This document shows, one piece after another, positions 31,962 through 41,942 of a DNA stretch of 64,000 nt. Location: NCBI RefSeq assembly GCF_016865235.1, contig NZ_CP064030.1, positions 2,108,001 to 2,172,000 of the forward strand, read 5' to 3'. Made by a program: the position numbers and the translations under genes. A model generated the notes under the pieces. The model was given only the letters and a program-made list of their open reading frames with translations. It was not told the origin of the DNA and did no database searches. Source of the stretch: Dyella caseinilytica (GTDB taxonomy: Bacteria > Pseudomonadota > Gammaproteobacteria > Xanthomonadales > Rhodanobacteraceae). How positions within the stretch are numbered: the stretch's first letter is position 1; every line of letters begins with the position of its first letter.

Positions 31962-32873
31962 ATGAAACAAGTTATCGTCATCACCGGCGCATCCAGTGGT
32001 TTTGGCGCGCTTGCCGCACGTGCCCTCGCTCATGCCGGGCATACCGTCTACGCAAGTATGCGTGAAACCACCGGCCGCAATGCGCCCCAGGTTGCCGCTG
32101 TGCAACAGTACGCGGCTGAGCATGCTGTCGATTTGCATGCAGTGGAACTGGATGTCGCCTCGGAGGCATCCTGCGAGAAGGGCATTCAGGAGATCATCGC
32201 GGCACAAGGAAGGCTTGATGTGATCATTCACAACGCTGGCCATATGTCGTTCGGCCCTGCCGAGGCTTTTACGCCGGAGCAGTTCGCCCAGCTTTACGAC
32301 ATCAATGTGCTCAGCACGCAGCGTGTGAATCGCGCGGCACTTCCACAGTTGCGTAAACAGGGAAGGGGCCTGGTGATCTGGGTTTCCAGCAGCAGTGCGC
32401 GTGGTGGTACACCACCTTATCTTTCACCTTATTTTGCTGCGAAGGCAGCGATGGATTCGCTCGCCGTCAGCTACGCCAGCGAGCTATCGCGCTGGGGCAT
32501 CGAGACCTCGATCATCGTGCCCGGAGCGTTTACGAAAGGCACCAATCATTTCGCTCATTCGGGCTCTCCTTCCGATAAGGCTCGTGCTGCCGAATACGAT
32601 CAAGGCCCTTATGCCGGTCTTCCGGAGCAGAGCCTCAAGGGTCTTGCTTCACTTGAGCCAGCCGACGCTAATGTAGGCGCCGTGGCGGACGCGATCGTGC
32701 GTGTTGTGGACACACCATTTGGCAAACGTCCTTTCCGTACGCATATTGATCCATCACAGGACGGTTGCGAGATCGTCAATAGTGTCGCTGATCGCGTGCG
32801 TGCGGAGATGTTCCGGCGCATCGGGTTAGAAGATTTGCTTCACCCGCGGGACATGGCACATTCGGCGAGCTGA
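31962..32873 (+). CDS. Short-chain dehydrogenase/reductase (second SDR)
   Basis: The product has 303 residues. T-G-A-S-S-G-F-G (about 7-14) is the nucleotide loop, H-N-A-G-H-M-S replaces the usual N-N-A-G, and Y-L-S-P-Y-F-A-A-K gives the catalytic Tyr/Lys. The extended C-terminus (about 210-303) resembles the ketoreductase-like SDRs. AAGGAA precedes the ATG. It is probably co-transcribed with the upstream SDR and controlled by the divergent LysR protein. Confidence 0.92.
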   Translation: MKQVIVITGASSGFGALAARALAHAGHTVYASMRETTGRNAPQVAAVQQYAAEHAVDLHAVELDVASEASCEKGIQEIIAAQGRLDVIIHNAGHMSFGPAEAFTPEQFAQLYDINVLSTQRVNRAALPQLRKQGRGLVIWVSSSSARGGTPPYLSPYFAAKAAMDSLAVSYASELSRWGIETSIIVPGAFTKGTNHFAHSGSPSDKARAAEYDQGPYAGLPEQSLKGLASLEPADANVGAVADAIVRVVDTPFGKRPFRTHIDPSQDGCEIVNSVADRVRAEMFRRIGLEDLLHPRDMAHSAS

Positions 32874-32966
32874 AAGGCAAGGCGGGGTGGCATGGACTCG
32901 ATGCCGCCCCGCATGCCGCCGAGAGAAGGTGTTTCGAGTGAATCATCGGGCTTCTATGTGGCTGCC

Positions 32967-33836
32967 TTACCCGAGTCGTTCCTTGAGAAATTCGATAAAG
33001 CGTTGCGTCTTCGCAGGAAGCAATCGGGTTTCAGTTAGCGCATAAACAGGCGTGGGTTTGCCATGCCAGTGATCAAGTACGCGAAGCAGCCGTCCAGCGG
33101 CCAGATCATCCATGACAATGGCTTCAGGCACCAGCATGATGCCCATGCCGAGCGTCGCCAAACGGCGGATCAAGCCGACGCTATTGATCGTAAATCGGCT
33201 GCTCGTGGAGACCTGGATCGATGCCGATGCTTTGTGCAACGTCCATGTATTGGCCTTGAGAATGTTCAGGCATTCATGTTGCTCAAGGTCGGCCGGTTCT
33301 TTGGGTTCACCCGATCGCTCAAGGTAGCGTGGCGCTGCATAAAGACGAGGCACGAGCGATGCGAGTGGACGCGCGATCAAGTGTGAGCTCTCCGGCTCGC
33401 CCATACGAATCGCAATGTCGTAGGGTTCGCTGACCAGATCGACGTGGCGCGGCGTGAGATCAAAGTCGAAACCGATGCCGGGATATCGCTCCGCAAACTC
33501 GGCGATCAATGGCGCCATATAGATCACTGCGAAGTCCACCGGTAGCGACACGCGCAATACGCCGCTGGGCTGGGCGAGCATTTCGCCCAACTGTTCATGA
33601 GCCAGTCGAGCCTCATCGACGATGCGCTTGCAACGCTCGAAGTAAATCTGGCCGGCCTCGGTCAGCTCGACCTTGCGCGTTGTGCGATGCAGTAAGCGCA
33701 GACCAATGGCCTTTTCCAATGCGCTGATTCGTCGGGAGAGGGTTGAGTTCGGAACGCCGGTCGCCTCGGAGGCGCCTCGAAATCCCTTGGCTTTGACGAC
33801 CTCAACGAACAAGGCCATGTCATTCAGGAGTTCCAT
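32967..33836 (-). CDS. LysR family transcriptional regulator
   Basis: The product has 289 residues from the ATG at 33836. The HTH is at about 1-60 (M-A-L-F-V-E-V-V-K-A-K-G-F-R-G-A-S-E, T-L-S-R-R-I-S-A-L-E) and the effector domain at about 85-285. AGGAG-like sequence is not obvious before the ATG; the frame runs open to 33860. It is divergent from the old yellow enzyme gene, with about 160 bp between starts. Confidence 0.93.
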   Translation of the reverse strand: MELLNDMALFVEVVKAKGFRGASEATGVPNSTLSRRISALEKAIGLRLLHRTTRKVELTEAGQIYFERCKRIVDEARLAHEQLGEMLAQPSGVLRVSLPVDFAVIYMAPLIAEFAERYPGIGFDFDLTPRHVDLVSEPYDIAIRMGEPESSHLIARPLASLVPRLYAAPRYLERSGEPKEPADLEQHECLNILKANTWTLHKASASIQVSTSSRFTINSVGLIRRLATLGMGIMLVPEAIVMDDLAAGRLLRVLDHWHGKPTPVYALTETRLLPAKTQRFIEFLKERLG

Positions 33837-33997
33837 GGAATTGCTCCATATATGGATCAATGTTATCCACTATACCGTATTTATTCCATGAGTGGCATGG
33901 ATCACCATTTCCTCGTCCAGACAAGACCGTCCAGATAAGACTTGGTCTCGTCATCACGAAGCTGGCTCCCGCTATCACCACTTCCGAGGGTTTCATC

Positions 33998-35071
33998 ATG
34001 AATCAGCTATTCACCACCGTTCGCGTCGGCCAGTACACCCTGCAAAACCGCCTGGCCATGGCGCCAATGACCCGCAGCCGCGCCGAGTTTGATGGCACGC
34101 CGGGAGAGCTGGCCGTCGAGTACTACGCCCAGCGCGCCGAGGTTGGTCTGATCGTTACCGAAGGTACTCAACCTTCGGACGATGGTCAGGGCTACCTCAC
34201 CACACCGGGCATCTATACCGACGCGCATGTCGCCGGCTGGCGGAAGATCACGTCGGCGGTGCATGACAAGGGCGCCGGCATCTTTATCCAGCTTATGCAT
34301 GCAGGACGCATGTCGCATCCCGACAACACCCCACATCATCGCCAAGGTGTCGCGCCTTCCGCGATCGCGCCAGGGGCGCCCATGTTTACGGTAAAGGGCA
34401 TGCAGAACATTCCTGAGCCGCGCGCTTTGACTACAGAAGAAGTGCGTCAGACCGTGGCGGACTTTCGTGTCGCGGCACGTCGAGCCATCGAGGCCGGCGC
34501 CGATGGTGTGGAGATTCACGGCGCAAACGCCTATTTGATTCAGCAATTCCTGGCTCCTAGCGCCAACGTTCGTACGGATGAATACGGTGGATCGATCGAG
34601 AATCGCGCACGCTTCGCTATCGAGGTGGCTGCCGCTATTGCTGAAGAGATCGGTGCGGACAGAACGGCCATTCGTCTGTCGCCGGGTACAACGATGTGGG
34701 GCATCAACGAAGGCGCTGAAGGCCCGGATCTTTATCGTTATCTGGTCGCCGAGCTGGACAAGCTTGGTCTCGCTTATCTGCACATTGCGCATCAGGGCGA
34801 CGAGTTGCTGCTGGCCGACCTACGCAAATCTTGGAAACAGACATTGATCCTCAATCGAGCGGGTCGCCCGCGCGAGCAGATCGGAGTAGATATGGCTTCG
34901 GGGCTGGCTGACCTGGAATCCTACGGTCAGATGATTTTGGCCAATCCGGATTTCGTAGCCAGGCTGAAGGCCAATGCACCGCTGAACGAAGCGGACCGCA
35001 GTACATTCTTCGGTGGTCATGCACGTGGCTACATCGACTACCCAGCGTTGAGCGAAGCAGCAAATGCGTGA
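33998..35071 (+). CDS. Old yellow enzyme family alkene reductase (NemA-like)
   Basis: The FMN-dependent TIM-barrel ene-reductase has 357 residues from the ATG at 33998. Motifs in order: L-A-M-A-P-M-T-R-S-R-A (about 17-27), E-G-T-Q-P-S, Q-L-M-H-A-G-R-M-S-H-P, the active-site pair in E-I-H-G-A-N-A-Y-L-I-Q-Q-F-L (His/Asn), and Y-G-G-S-I-E-N-R-A-R-F. The C-terminus has L-A-N-P-D-F. Members reduce enones, nitrate esters and N-ethylmaleimide with NADPH. It is divergent from a LysR gene, consistent with induction by electrophiles. Confidence 0.95.
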   Translation: MNQLFTTVRVGQYTLQNRLAMAPMTRSRAEFDGTPGELAVEYYAQRAEVGLIVTEGTQPSDDGQGYLTTPGIYTDAHVAGWRKITSAVHDKGAGIFIQLMHAGRMSHPDNTPHHRQGVAPSAIAPGAPMFTVKGMQNIPEPRALTTEEVRQTVADFRVAARRAIEAGADGVEIHGANAYLIQQFLAPSANVRTDEYGGSIENRARFAIEVAAAIAEEIGADRTAIRLSPGTTMWGINEGAEGPDLYRYLVAELDKLGLAYLHIAHQGDELLLADLRKSWKQTLILNRAGRPREQIGVDMASGLADLESYGQMILANPDFVARLKANAPLNEADRSTFFGGHARGYIDYPALSEAANA

Positions 35072-35221
35072 ACGTTGCGGATTTCCATTGGCATCGCATC
35101 GATATGCGGTGTCAATGGACTCGTTTATAAATATCAATTTGAGCTATACAAACGGTGCCTGTAAGTTTGCTTAAAGGGCAGACGCCTTCAGCATGCTGCC
35201 AAGGGAATCGAGGATTCACTC

Positions 35222-35554
35222 ATGCAGCGCCATGCTCATTTGTTCTTGAACGGCACTTTAGTTGTATTGGGCTTTACCGCATTTATTGCCAGCGCACAGG
35301 CACAAACTGTGCTCGATCGCGACAATAACGCCACGGCCAGCGATCGTTCCTATTTAGAGGTAACTGGCCTTGAAGGCCCGACGCCACTTCAACACGCAAC
35401 ATTGCTGCACTTGAGCGGCGAATGCGCGACGGAGTGCCCAGCGCAGACAGGCGGTATCCATGTGTCCGAAGGACGCGTTTCTGCCCGCAATATCGGCGAT
35501 CTGAAATCTGCTGCGCCATCCTCGGAAACAGCTACGAAAACTTCACTGCCGTAA
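35222..35554 (+). CDS. Small exported hypothetical protein
   Basis: The product has 110 residues. A signal peptide is clear (about 1-27; hydrophobic G-T-L-V-V-L-G-F-T-A-F-I-A-S then A-Q-A). The mature part is Ser/Thr/Ala-rich with two Cys in E-C-A-T-E-C, which could form a disulphide. No family is recognised. GAGGATT precedes the ATG. Confidence 0.65.
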   Translation: MQRHAHLFLNGTLVVLGFTAFIASAQAQTVLDRDNNATASDRSYLEVTGLEGPTPLQHATLLHLSGECATECPAQTGGIHVSEGRVSARNIGDLKSAAPSSETATKTSLP

Positions 35555-35555
35555 A

Positions 35556-35592
35556 CCACACACGCTTACGGCAGCGACTGCTGCGGTGTGTG
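35556..35592. terminator. Possible bidirectional hairpin between convergent genes
   Basis: CCACACAC and GGTGTGTG bracket an inner GCAGC-GACT-GCTGC hairpin between the stop codons of the small exported protein and lldD. No T run is present on either side. Confidence 0.4.
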
Positions 35593-36729
35593 TCAATCCT
35601 TGAGTAACAAGTCTGAAGTGGCTCGGTTGACATCACTGCATCCGGTCAGAATCATGCCGACTCTGAGCTCCTCTCTGAGGATGTCCAGCATATCTCTCAC
35701 TCCTGATTCGCCGGCCGCGCCCAATGCATAAGCCCATGCCCGTCCTACGAAGCATGCCTTGGCACCAAGCGCGAGCGCTTTCAATACATCCAGACCCGAG
35801 CGAATACCGCCGTCCATAAACACTGGAACGCTACCTTGAACGGCATCGACAACTTTCGGTAAGGCACGAATTGTTGATGTCACGCTATCGAGCTGCCTGC
35901 CGCCGTGGTTTGACACCACGATTCCGTCGATATTTGTCTGTACAGCGCGCTTGGCATCCTCCGGATCGAGAATGCCTTTTAAAATAATCTTTCCGGGAAA
36001 GATCGATCGTATCCACTCGATGTCTTTCCAGGTAGCCGATGCATCAAAATTGTCGTGAACAAATTTCCCATACGGGACGCCTTTGGGCATGGCTTCTGCC
36101 ACGGTGCCGAACTTCAGTGGCCTGCCTTTGATGACGATATCGAGCGCCCAGCGGGGATGTGTCGCGCCTTGGGCGACGAACCCCAGCATCCCAAGCAGCG
36201 TCGGATCTTTCTCCATCCCGTCATGGACCTCGCTGTACCGGCGCCCGGGGGTCGCAAGATCAACGGTGAATACCAACACTTTCGAGCCTGCGGAAACGGA
36301 TCGTTCGATCACACTCTTCACGAAGCCGCGGTCTTTGAGCATATAAAGCTGGAACCAAGGAGGGGTGCCGGTCTTTTGCGCGACTTCGTGCACATCGCAC
36401 ACGCCCATGGTCGACAGCGTAAACGGAACCCCAGCCGACTTCGCCGCATTGGCCGCTTTGACTTCGCCGCGGCTTGAGTACATGCCGGCCATACCAACAG
36501 GCCCGAGGACGATGGGCATGGACATGGCCTGGCCCCACAGATCAATCGATAAGTTGAGCCGTGATTCGTCCACCATCACACGTTGACGCAAAAGCGTGGC
36601 TTGTAACTCCGCAATATTCGCGCGCAGTGTGTTCTCTTGGTAAGAGCCGCCGCTGATGTAGTCGTACAGAAATTTTGGGAGTCTGGCTTCGCATTGTTTG
36701 CGATAGTCGTCAACGTTCGCGATGATCAC
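35593..36729 (-). CDS. lldD: FMN-dependent L-lactate dehydrogenase / alpha-hydroxy-acid oxidase family
   Basis: The product has 378 residues from GTG 36729 (GGGAGA upstream), the normal LldD length. The TIM-barrel FMN enzyme shows P-M-x-L-G-P-V-G-M-A-G (FMN loop), T-L-S-T-M-G-V, Q-L-Y-M-L-K-D-R, the catalytic His/Arg in V-S-N-H-G-G-R-Q-L-D (about 275) and D-G-G-I-R-S-G-x-D. The membrane-anchoring loop region of LldD-type enzymes (about 195-230) is present, so quinone is the likely acceptor. It lies 94 bp after a PoxB-like gene. The frame runs to 36861, but the extra part has no family match. Mandelate or glycolate as substrate cannot be excluded. Confidence 0.88.
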   Translation of the reverse strand: MIIANVDDYRKQCEARLPKFLYDYISGGSYQENTLRANIAELQATLLRQRVMVDESRLNLSIDLWGQAMSMPIVLGPVGMAGMYSSRGEVKAANAAKSAGVPFTLSTMGVCDVHEVAQKTGTPPWFQLYMLKDRGFVKSVIERSVSAGSKVLVFTVDLATPGRRYSEVHDGMEKDPTLLGMLGFVAQGATHPRWALDIVIKGRPLKFGTVAEAMPKGVPYGKFVHDNFDASATWKDIEWIRSIFPGKIILKGILDPEDAKRAVQTNIDGIVVSNHGGRQLDSVTSTIRALPKVVDAVQGSVPVFMDGGIRSGLDVLKALALGAKACFVGRAWAYALGAAGESGVRDMLDILREELRVGMILTGCSDVNRATSDLLLKD

Positions 36730-36823
36730 GCTTGTCTCCCATGTGGTGACTGATATGTATGAATCCCGCGTTGAAAGAGACGGACAGGTCAATACCATGT
36801 CCCGTCCGTCGCTTGTCGATACG

Positions 36824-38533
36824 TCAGAAGTTCTCGCGCACGAGTTCCAACACTTCTCCACCCCGTCCGTGCAGAATGGCTCGTGTCGTATAAAGCGCCA
36901 TGCCGAGAACAGGCTTCAGCTCAGTAAAAGGTGGCTTGACAAGTTCCATCGGACTTACGTGAACGTTGAGAAGGGCGGGTCCGGGTTGCGCCAGCCATTC
37001 TTGTACAGCCGCCTCAATTTCCGATGCCTTGCTGACGGTCTTACCCCATAGGCCGACGGCTTGAGCGACTTTTCCAAAGTCCGGGTTCTTCAGGCGAGTA
37101 AAGGTGTCGAGCATGCCTTCTGCCTTCTGCTCAATTTCCACGAAACCTAGTTTTGCATTGTCGAAGACCGCGATCTTGATGGGCACGTCCTCCTGGATGA
37201 CAGTCAGCAATTCACCCAAAAGCATGGCGAGGCCACCATCACCGCACATGGCAATCACCTGTCGATCAGGCGCTGCCTTCTTCAAGCCGATGGCATTGGG
37301 AAGGGCCGTCGCCATGGTTCCATGCAGGAAGCTTCCGAAGATCCGGCGCTTGCCATTGGCGGTGGTGTGGCGAACTGCCCATACGATAGGCGTGCCGTCG
37401 TCGCCGGAGATAAGTGCATCCTCATCGGCGTACCGATCAATCAAGGAAGTAAGGTAAGAGCCGGGTATGGTGTCATCGTGCCCTGGAACCAGATGGCTTT
37501 TCCACGATGCCAGGGCCTTGGTGAATTTCTCAACATACGCTTGTTGAAACGATGTGTCGTTATGTTGCTCTAAGCGAGACATGAGCGCACGCAATGTGGG
37601 CTTGATGTCCCCGACTGCTCCAAATGTGACGTGATGACGTCGTCCAAGATGAGTGGGATTGATGTCGATCTGGACAATCTTGGCGTTGTCTGGATAAAAC
37701 TGGCGCCAAGCGAAGTCCGCACCAAGTAGCAGCAACGTGTCGCAATCGAGGATGGCTTTGTAACCGGCTTCTGTGCCGAGAAGGCCAGTCATTCCAACGT
37801 TGTAAGGATTGTCGTGCTCCAGGAAGCTCTTTGCCCGAGAAGTGTGGGCGATAGGTGCTCCGAGCTTTTCCGCTACGACCTTGATTTCGTCAAGCGCATT
37901 CTCGCAGCCGCTGCCTGCGTAAATGGTGATCTTTTTTCCGGCATTGAGGATCTTGGCGATCTCGTCGAGTTCTTCGTCGTTAGGGACGGTGACGGGTTTG
38001 CTATGGTGAACTCGATAGGGAAAATCATCTTTGATTTCGCTATGAGAGATATCCACGGGCACGATCAGGACCGCCACGCCTTGCTTTGTCAGAGCGGTTT
38101 GGCAAGCCATCACGGCTTTTTTTCTGGCCTGTTCGGGGGACAGAATCATGTCGCAATACACAGTGCAATCTTTGTACACCGTTTTGAAATCGACTTCCTG
38201 GATGAATTCAAATCCCATGTCATTCGTCATGATCTGACTGGCGATAAGCACAACAGGTGCACGATTTCGATTTGCCTCATAGAGCCCGTTGATAAAATGC
38301 AGACTGCCCGGTCCGCAGCTCCCTGCACATGCCGTCAGATTGTTGGTAAGTAGTGCTTCGGATCCTGCGGCAAAAGCACCGGCTTCCTCATGCCGAACAT
38401 GTACCCACTCGATGGGGCTGCGCTCTAAGTGCTCGGCGAATAAGTTGAGTGTGTCACCCACGATGCCGTAGCAACGCTTTACACCGGCTTGCTCAAGAAC
38501 CTCAACGAGGATTTCTGCAACTTTCTTACCCAT
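36824..38533 (-). CDS. TPP-dependent pyruvate oxidase/dehydrogenase (quinone), PoxB-like (copy 1)
   Basis: The product has 569 residues. The N-terminal PYR domain (about 1-170) has the catalytic Glu in R-H-E-E-A-G-A-F-A-A-G; the central domain (about 190-330) binds FAD; the C-terminal PP domain (about 360-540) has G-D-G-G-L-A-M...F-D-N-A-K-L-G, the Mg/TPP motif. PoxB oxidatively decarboxylates pyruvate to acetate and CO2, passing electrons to quinone, and E. coli PoxB acts on the membrane via a C-terminal peptide. GGGAG precedes the ATG at 38533. It follows the efflux operon by 48 bp and precedes lldD, so lactate to pyruvate to acetate is an attractive reading. Confidence 0.88.
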   Translation of the reverse strand: MGKKVAEILVEVLEQAGVKRCYGIVGDTLNLFAEHLERSPIEWVHVRHEEAGAFAAGSEALLTNNLTACAGSCGPGSLHFINGLYEANRNRAPVVLIASQIMTNDMGFEFIQEVDFKTVYKDCTVYCDMILSPEQARKKAVMACQTALTKQGVAVLIVPVDISHSEIKDDFPYRVHHSKPVTVPNDEELDEIAKILNAGKKITIYAGSGCENALDEIKVVAEKLGAPIAHTSRAKSFLEHDNPYNVGMTGLLGTEAGYKAILDCDTLLLLGADFAWRQFYPDNAKIVQIDINPTHLGRRHHVTFGAVGDIKPTLRALMSRLEQHNDTSFQQAYVEKFTKALASWKSHLVPGHDDTIPGSYLTSLIDRYADEDALISGDDGTPIVWAVRHTTANGKRRIFGSFLHGTMATALPNAIGLKKAAPDRQVIAMCGDGGLAMLLGELLTVIQEDVPIKIAVFDNAKLGFVEIEQKAEGMLDTFTRLKNPDFGKVAQAVGLWGKTVSKASEIEAAVQEWLAQPGPALLNVHVSPMELVKPPFTELKPVLGMALYTTRAILHGRGGEVLELVRENF

Positions 38534-38581
38534 GGCTTGCTCCCGATCGTGAAGGTTGGGGTTGTTGGATGATTGCCGGCG

Positions 38582-40015
38582 CTAGTGCGAGGAAGGCTGT
38601 CGCCCAATGGCTAGATTCAGTGCTGCTTGCGCGATACTCACACTCGCGTTGGCGTCTTCCTGACTGGCTTCGGCTTGGGCGAGCACCGCTTCGTTGCTTG
38701 TCAGTTCGGTAACGCTGGTGAGGCCTCGCCGATACGAGTCGAGTGAGGCTTGATAGGCGACTTCGGAAGCATGGGTATAGGCAAGCGCCTGATTACGGTT
38801 GTCCAGGCTGGTTTTCAGATTGTTGTAAGCCTGGACCACTTGCTGGGAGGCCGTATCCTTGGTTTCCGCCAAAGCGTCTTCGGCTTCTGTCTTTTGGGAG
38901 ACCGCCAGCGAAACGTTGGTGGCTCGCGCACCGCCATCGAACAGCGGCCAATCGAACGATACAAACAACGCATTGCCGGTCCGATTGATGGAGGAATAGG
39001 GGCTTCCGTCGCTGCTGATTTCTCCGATGTTCTGGAGCACTTGTGCTGAAAGACTGATCGTTGGACGGTAAGCGGCGCGCGCGGTGTCGATCTTGGCGTC
39101 GGACGCGGCCACCTTGTCTGTTGCGGCCAGTACGTCCGGGCGCGATTGCAGCGCTTCGTCGAGCAACTCACGTAGCGGTGCGAGGGTGCCGGCTGCCGGC
39201 GCTTCCGAGGAAGGGGCAACCTCAAAGCGCGTTTCAGGCGGCAGCCCGATCGTAGCCACCAGTGATGCAAACGCTGTGTCTGCTGCGCCGGTGGTTTTCG
39301 TTACGGCCAGGTGCATGGCTGCTGTCTCGCGCTGCGCTTCGGCAAGCTGCACCACGGTGGCACGGCCATGCTTTTTCTGATCGGCGACAGCCTGTTCGGT
39401 TAACTGCGCGGCCTCCAGTGCTTTTTGCGCAGCGCGTACCTGGCCTTGAGCAGATGTTGCTTCGAAATAGGCTTCTGATACATCGAAGACCAGCTTTTCC
39501 TGTGCGCCGAGCAGGCCCGACTGAGCGGCGGAGGCGTTGTGCCTGGCTTCCTCAATTTGTCCCTTGCGGCGGCCGAAGTCGAACAGCAACCACTTCAATT
39601 CCAGGCTCGGAAAGACTTCCCTCGTGGAGGAGACGAAATAACCCTTCGCCGAGACGATCTGTGGAATAGCCGCCGGTGTGTGCTGAATGCCGCCCAATGC
39701 TTTGACATCAAGCTGTGGTGAGTATTGGGTCTTGGCAAGCTGGACGGCCAGGTTGGCTTGAATAGCTTCCTGCTCGACTTCACGTGTGCCGGGATTGATA
39801 TCCATGGCGATAGTAAGGAGTTCGGGCAGCGTATATACGCGGTCTTCAAGCGTCGGTGTGTCGGCCTGACGGGTCGTGTCCAGGGTATTACGAGGCGAGG
39901 TCGCAGCCCATGATGCCGATTGCGCATTGGCCGAGCTGTAGTGCGCGAACAGTACGGTCACGAGCAAAAACATCGCGCATGCAGACACAGATGATTCAGA
40001 TCGTGCGCGATGCAT
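38582..40015 (-). CDS. TolC-family outer-membrane efflux channel (MdtP-like)
   Basis: The product has 477 residues from the ATG at 40015 (GAGGAG upstream). A signal peptide (about 1-31, ending S-S-A-N-A-Q) is followed by two outer-membrane efflux repeats (about 65-260 and 275-470), rich in long Ala/Gln helices with L-P-E-L-L-T-I-A near the start and A-V-L-A-Q-A-E-A-S near the end. The signal sequence ends in Ala-x-Ala without a lipobox Cys, unlike many RND channel lipoproteins. It overlaps the FUSC gene by 20 bp. Confidence 0.92.
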   Translation of the reverse strand: MHRARSESSVSACAMFLLVTVLFAHYSSANAQSASWAATSPRNTLDTTRQADTPTLEDRVYTLPELLTIAMDINPGTREVEQEAIQANLAVQLAKTQYSPQLDVKALGGIQHTPAAIPQIVSAKGYFVSSTREVFPSLELKWLLFDFGRRKGQIEEARHNASAAQSGLLGAQEKLVFDVSEAYFEATSAQGQVRAAQKALEAAQLTEQAVADQKKHGRATVVQLAEAQRETAAMHLAVTKTTGAADTAFASLVATIGLPPETRFEVAPSSEAPAAGTLAPLRELLDEALQSRPDVLAATDKVAASDAKIDTARAAYRPTISLSAQVLQNIGEISSDGSPYSSINRTGNALFVSFDWPLFDGGARATNVSLAVSQKTEAEDALAETKDTASQQVVQAYNNLKTSLDNRNQALAYTHASEVAYQASLDSYRRGLTSVTELTSNEAVLAQAEASQEDANASVSIAQAALNLAIGRQPSSH

Positions 40016-41942
40016 GATCGATCTCCTCGTCAAGGTGTCGCCTGGCCTGATACAGAAGCGTGGATGGGTTTGAGTCAAGGTGCCCACCTGGTGCGTCAAT
40101 CTCGGCCCCTTTTGAAAGCGCTACCAAGCGCTGCGAGGCGAGCTCATCTACAGCGTCATCGGATGAAAGCAACGCAGTACTTTCCTTGAGCCGAACGACG
40201 ACAAAGACAGCCGATGCAAGTCGTTCCACGCGATGTGCTTCGGGAGTGGGGTGCTCTGACTGATTTCCGGGTGAAAGAAGGCGCCGCTCGAACAGACCGC
40301 GTGCGTTCAATGCAGCGGCTTCGGAAGCTTTCTTGCAGACCTCTTCTTTCATCGATGTAACGGTTGCCTCGTCCTTGGCGATGAGCAGCTCGCCAAGCTG
40401 TTTGAGGATGGAGGCCCACTTGTCGCGCGCCTCGCCGAGCGAACTGACGGGCCAGAGGGTCGTAAAGAAAATCGTGATCCAGATATTGCCAATGACGATC
40501 CCGACCAGGCGATCCCGCAGTGCCGTGAGGTCATTGGCGGGGCTATAGCCTTGCAGTACACCGAGAAAGAAAGCGAAGGCGATCTGCATGCCGGCATAGG
40601 CGATCGTCTCGCTACTGGTGGAAATCCATGCGCAAAAAGCCGATACGGCCGCCACAAGCAGACAAAGCTGGCCGATGTCGGTCAGAGACGGCAGGACAAA
40701 AGCGATGCAAAGCCCGGCGAGCAGTCCGCCAATGGCTGCACCGGATAACCGCAGGGTCAACTTGTGGACGCTTTCCCCAACGGTGGTCAGCGAAACGAAG
40801 AAGCACGTGGTAACCGCAGTGCGGATACCCGGCCAGTCAAGCAGCGTGTACGTCGCATAGGAGGCCAATACTGCGCACATCACCTTGAACGCAAAGCGCG
40901 CGTGCAAACGGTTGGTCAGTGCGGCTTCCGCAAGCGGCCTTTTCGGATGAGGCGTGGATTGGTGCGACGCGGGTGCTGGTGCGTTGCCGGAGGCTTCTTC
41001 GAGCAGTTGCTTAAGCGTGCCGCGAAGGGCGGCCTGTGCGGGATCCGTATCGGCCGATACCAAGCCGAACTCGCCGTTCTGAGTATCCACAGTAAGACCG
41101 CGGCGCTTTAAAAAATGGTTCCGGCTTTGTCGGAGTGTGGCGGCCAAAGAACGTCTTGCATCAAGCGAAACACTGGTCGGGAGGTGTCGCGCTATCTGCA
41201 GCACTTCCAACAGGATGGCGATCAGACGGTTGTCTTCCTGTGCGAATGTCTTGATCTGCTTGTTCCAAAGAAAGGCCTTGTTCTTGAGCTGGCTGAGTGA
41301 CAACAGCTCATCGCGAAGTTGCGAAGGGTTCGCGGAGTAGGGGTTTTCGATATAGGAGGCGACAGCGTCCATCAGCTGTGCCGCCCGTTTTCGGGCAAGC
41401 GCAACGGGGCTTTCACCTGCCAGCAGATTGGCGAGAACCGTGACGCCAACCGGCAACGCGACCACCACCCATAGCCACAGCACCGAATGGGTCACAAACT
41501 CCGTGGTTGGCACATCGTCCAGCAGGGTCTGCGACAGCACCAAGACAAACCCGGCCAGAAAAACAATCGGGCCCAATGGACTGGTGCGCGCGAGATAGGT
41601 TCCGGCCAGCGTGCTGAATGCCAGAAGGGGAATTCTCAACGCAGGTTCGGAAGCGTCGAACACATAGAACAGCAAGGAAGCAGCCACTGCAACGGTCACC
41701 GCCACCAGTCCGCCTACTGAGGAAACAAGGGTGGAGGCTGCATCTTCATGGCTAACCAGAAAGACGAGATAGGCGACGTACGCGGGCAGCGGAATCTGAA
41801 ACACCATGGCGATGGCGACGACAATCGCCGTGCATACGGTGATGCGCACCATCGTGCGAATGCGGGTATCGTTCAGCGCGAGTTCGCGCTGAAGCAACCC
41901 AGTCAGGCCCATCCGATATGGAAGTTCAATCGGTGCTTGCAT
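39996..41942 (-). CDS. FUSC-family inner-membrane efflux protein (MdtO/AaeB-like)
   Basis: The product has 648 residues. Two sets of about five to six membrane helices (about 25-165 and 360-495) each precede a soluble cytoplasmic region, the fusaric-acid-resistance/aromatic acid exporter topology. Helices such as I-T-V-C-T-A-I-V-V-A-I-A-M-V-F and T-A-V-T-T-C-F-F-V-S-L-T-T-V-G are typical. E. coli homologues export aromatic acids (AaeB) or confer puromycin/sulfonamide tolerance (MdtO). It overlaps the upstream MFP gene by 17 bp and the downstream channel gene by 20 bp. Confidence 0.92.
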   Translation of the reverse strand: MQAPIELPYRMGLTGLLQRELALNDTRIRTMVRITVCTAIVVAIAMVFQIPLPAYVAYLVFLVSHEDAASTLVSSVGGLVAVTVAVAASLLFYVFDASEPALRIPLLAFSTLAGTYLARTSPLGPIVFLAGFVLVLSQTLLDDVPTTEFVTHSVLWLWVVVALPVGVTVLANLLAGESPVALARKRAAQLMDAVASYIENPYSANPSQLRDELLSLSQLKNKAFLWNKQIKTFAQEDNRLIAILLEVLQIARHLPTSVSLDARRSLAATLRQSRNHFLKRRGLTVDTQNGEFGLVSADTDPAQAALRGTLKQLLEEASGNAPAPASHQSTPHPKRPLAEAALTNRLHARFAFKVMCAVLASYATYTLLDWPGIRTAVTTCFFVSLTTVGESVHKLTLRLSGAAIGGLLAGLCIAFVLPSLTDIGQLCLLVAAVSAFCAWISTSSETIAYAGMQIAFAFFLGVLQGYSPANDLTALRDRLVGIVIGNIWITIFFTTLWPVSSLGEARDKWASILKQLGELLIAKDEATVTSMKEEVCKKASEAAALNARGLFERRLLSPGNQSEHPTPEAHRVERLASAVFVVVRLKESTALLSSDDAVDELASQRLVALSKGAEIDAPGGHLDSNPSTLLYQARRHLDEEIDHASRTI